DNA of 64,000 bases from the NCBI RefSeq assembly GCF_001311135.1, contig NZ_BBAG01000008.1:1-64000 (forward strand), in the 5' to 3' direction. The DNA is from Secundilactobacillus paracollinoides DSM 15502 = JCM 11969. GTDB taxonomy: Bacteria > Bacillota > Bacilli > Lactobacillales > Lactobacillaceae. Positions 63,311 through 64,000 of this stretch are shown piece after piece. The notes beneath the pieces are model-generated. The model was not told where the DNA came from, did not search any database, and was given only the letters and a program-made list of their open reading frames with translations. The stretch's first letter is position 1; every line of letters starts with the position of its first letter. Made by a program: the position numbers and the translations under genes.

Positions 63311-63892
63311 ATGTTTAACGTTAAAAAGACTATTATTGGTTTGACCATCGCTACCGCAACAGCCTTTGGCATCCTAGCTGTGCAATCAGAGCAAACACCC
63401 GCATTAGCAGCTAATAAATATCAAACGGCAACACACTTTAAGTATCTGTCTTCAACACCTTCAGCATTAAAGGGAAACTGGTATACCTATACTGGTAACG
63501 CTAAGAAACATTCCCTAAAAACACTTATCATCGGTAAGAACTACTTGTCAGTACCAACTCGTTTGGATAAGACTGGCTCAAAATATTTTACCAAGCATTA
63601 TACATTTACCAAAAACTATTCTAATGGACACGCCAATCTAATAAAAACTGATTTAGGGTGGTACTATTACGCTGTGAATATTAACCCCAACTATACTGTC
63701 AGCAATAATTATTTGACATTTGGCATCGTTAAGCCCGGAAAAATCGGCAAGCAGAAAGTCCTATACTGGTACCTGTACAATTCAGGTGCAACCTACATGA
63801 AAATTTATACGCACACCAAAAAATATAATGCACATCAACAGTACACTAAATCAACAAAAGGAACGACTGTCTTAGCCTTTCCATCCAAATAG
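63311..63892 (+). CDS. Small secreted protein, unrecognised
   Basis: 193 residues. Start at 63311 is set by AAGGAGA. A signal peptide (FNVKKTIIGLTIATATAFGILAVQ) is followed by a tyrosine- and lysine-rich mature part (NWYTYTGNAKKHSLKTLIIGKNYL). No anchor or enzymatic motif is visible. It is divergent from the NlpC/P60 gene and belongs by style with short wall-associated proteins of lactobacilli. Confidence 0.75.
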   Translation: MFNVKKTIIGLTIATATAFGILAVQSEQTPALAANKYQTATHFKYLSSTPSALKGNWYTYTGNAKKHSLKTLIIGKNYLSVPTRLDKTGSKYFTKHYTFTKNYSNGHANLIKTDLGWYYYAVNINPNYTVSNNYLTFGIVKPGKIGKQKVLYWYLYNSGATYMKIYTHTKKYNAHQQYTKSTKGTTVLAFPSK

Positions 63893-63898
63893 ACACAA

Positions 63899-63928
63899 AA
63901 AAAGAAGCTCATTACGGGCTTCTTTTTA
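63899..63928. terminator. Bidirectional terminator
   Basis: AAAAGAAGC pairs with GCTTCTTTT around a ten-base loop. Confidence 0.8.
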
Positions 63929-63949
63929 CAATCATGAATTGACTGCCAA

Positions 63950-64000
63950 TTACATTCCCAAATAAAACTTCGCAAACAAAACAGCAGCCCCCGCCCCAAA
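63950..64000 (-). CDS. 3' end of a gene running out of the window
   Basis: The minus strand ends with a frame coding GAGAAVLFAKFYLGM and a stop at 63950-63952. The composition is that of the last membrane span of a membrane protein. Too short to name. Confidence 0.4.
   Translation of the reverse strand, partial: FGAGAAVLFAKFYLGM

Noticed and set aside
1-64000. tRNA, rRNA or tmRNA genes, replication origin, integrase or attachment sites
   Set aside because: None could be recognised on either strand; the cloverleaf-like A/B repeats lack tRNA box sequences and a CCA-compatible acceptor stem.

Overview
The window looks like a low-to-mid GC Firmicutes chromosome, almost certainly from the family Lactobacillaceae. 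The evidence is a complete dltX-A-B-C-D operon, a tyrosine-type T-box leader, NiaR control of nicotinate salvage, two OmpR-type two-component systems, an LPxTG surface protein, LCP proteins, and the style of the short secreted proteins at the right end. The genus is uncertain; a Secundilactobacillus, Levilactobacillus or Lentilactobacillus-like organism is my guess. I see no rRNA, tRNA, CRISPR array, complete insertion sequence or prophage.

Layout. 1-3.7 kb: a lactate oxidase-type flavoenzyme (minus), then TetR regulator, amidohydrolase and SnoaL-like protein (plus). 4.3-8.8 kb: dlt operon (minus). 9.8-11.9 kb: two-component system 1. 12.4-14.2 kb: ABC exporter with an internal stop. 14.6-18.1 kb: a tightly overlapping operon of acyltransferase, GT8, GT8 and acyltransferase. 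18.6-26.7 kb: threonine aldolase, nitroreductase, ProX-like deacylase, NiaR/PncB, quinone oxidoreductase, an unrecognised protein and an Ldh2-family dehydrogenase. 26.8-34.2 kb: acylphosphatase, T-box with NhaC-type transporter, CadD with a CzrA-like sensor, SDR, CPBP protease, and a YtrA-type GntR/ABC operon. 34.6-43.1 kb: GGDEF-EAL protein, the junction of two truncated genes (SDR and LPxTG), an EAL protein, an LCP protein and two-component system 2. 43.3-52 kb: P1B ATPase, LCP-like protein, LysR, MarR, AEC transporter, NrnA and a phosphoesterase. 52.4-60.7 kb: diguanylate cyclase, membrane protein with divergent TetR, Tim44-like protein, two aldo-keto reductases with divergent LysR, TetR and an MBL hydrolase. 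60.9-64 kb: secreted and cell-wall proteins.

The most striking feature is a set of dispersed, non-coding, highly structured intergenic repeats. I group them as A (about 173 bp, seven copies), B (about 175 bp, four copies, structurally homologous to A), D (about 100-170 bp, always beside A) and C (about 135 bp hairpins, seven loci). A and B fold as an outer stem plus two internal hairpins, and several base pairs change on both sides between copies. C abuts stop codons and has also inserted inside an A copy and a B copy. The A/B/D arrays lie between a stop codon and the next intrinsic terminator at every locus. No transposase is present nearby.

Sequence quality. About sixteen apparent single-base indels interrupt fourteen otherwise intact genes, most of them at short homopolymers. 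I read these mainly as sequencing or assembly errors, so broken genes are annotated as single CDSs with the break noted. Regulatory logic is well preserved: palindromic operators can be assigned for NiaR, the YtrA-type regulator, a TetR and a LysR, plus a dual repeat in front of the acyltransferase/GT8 operon.
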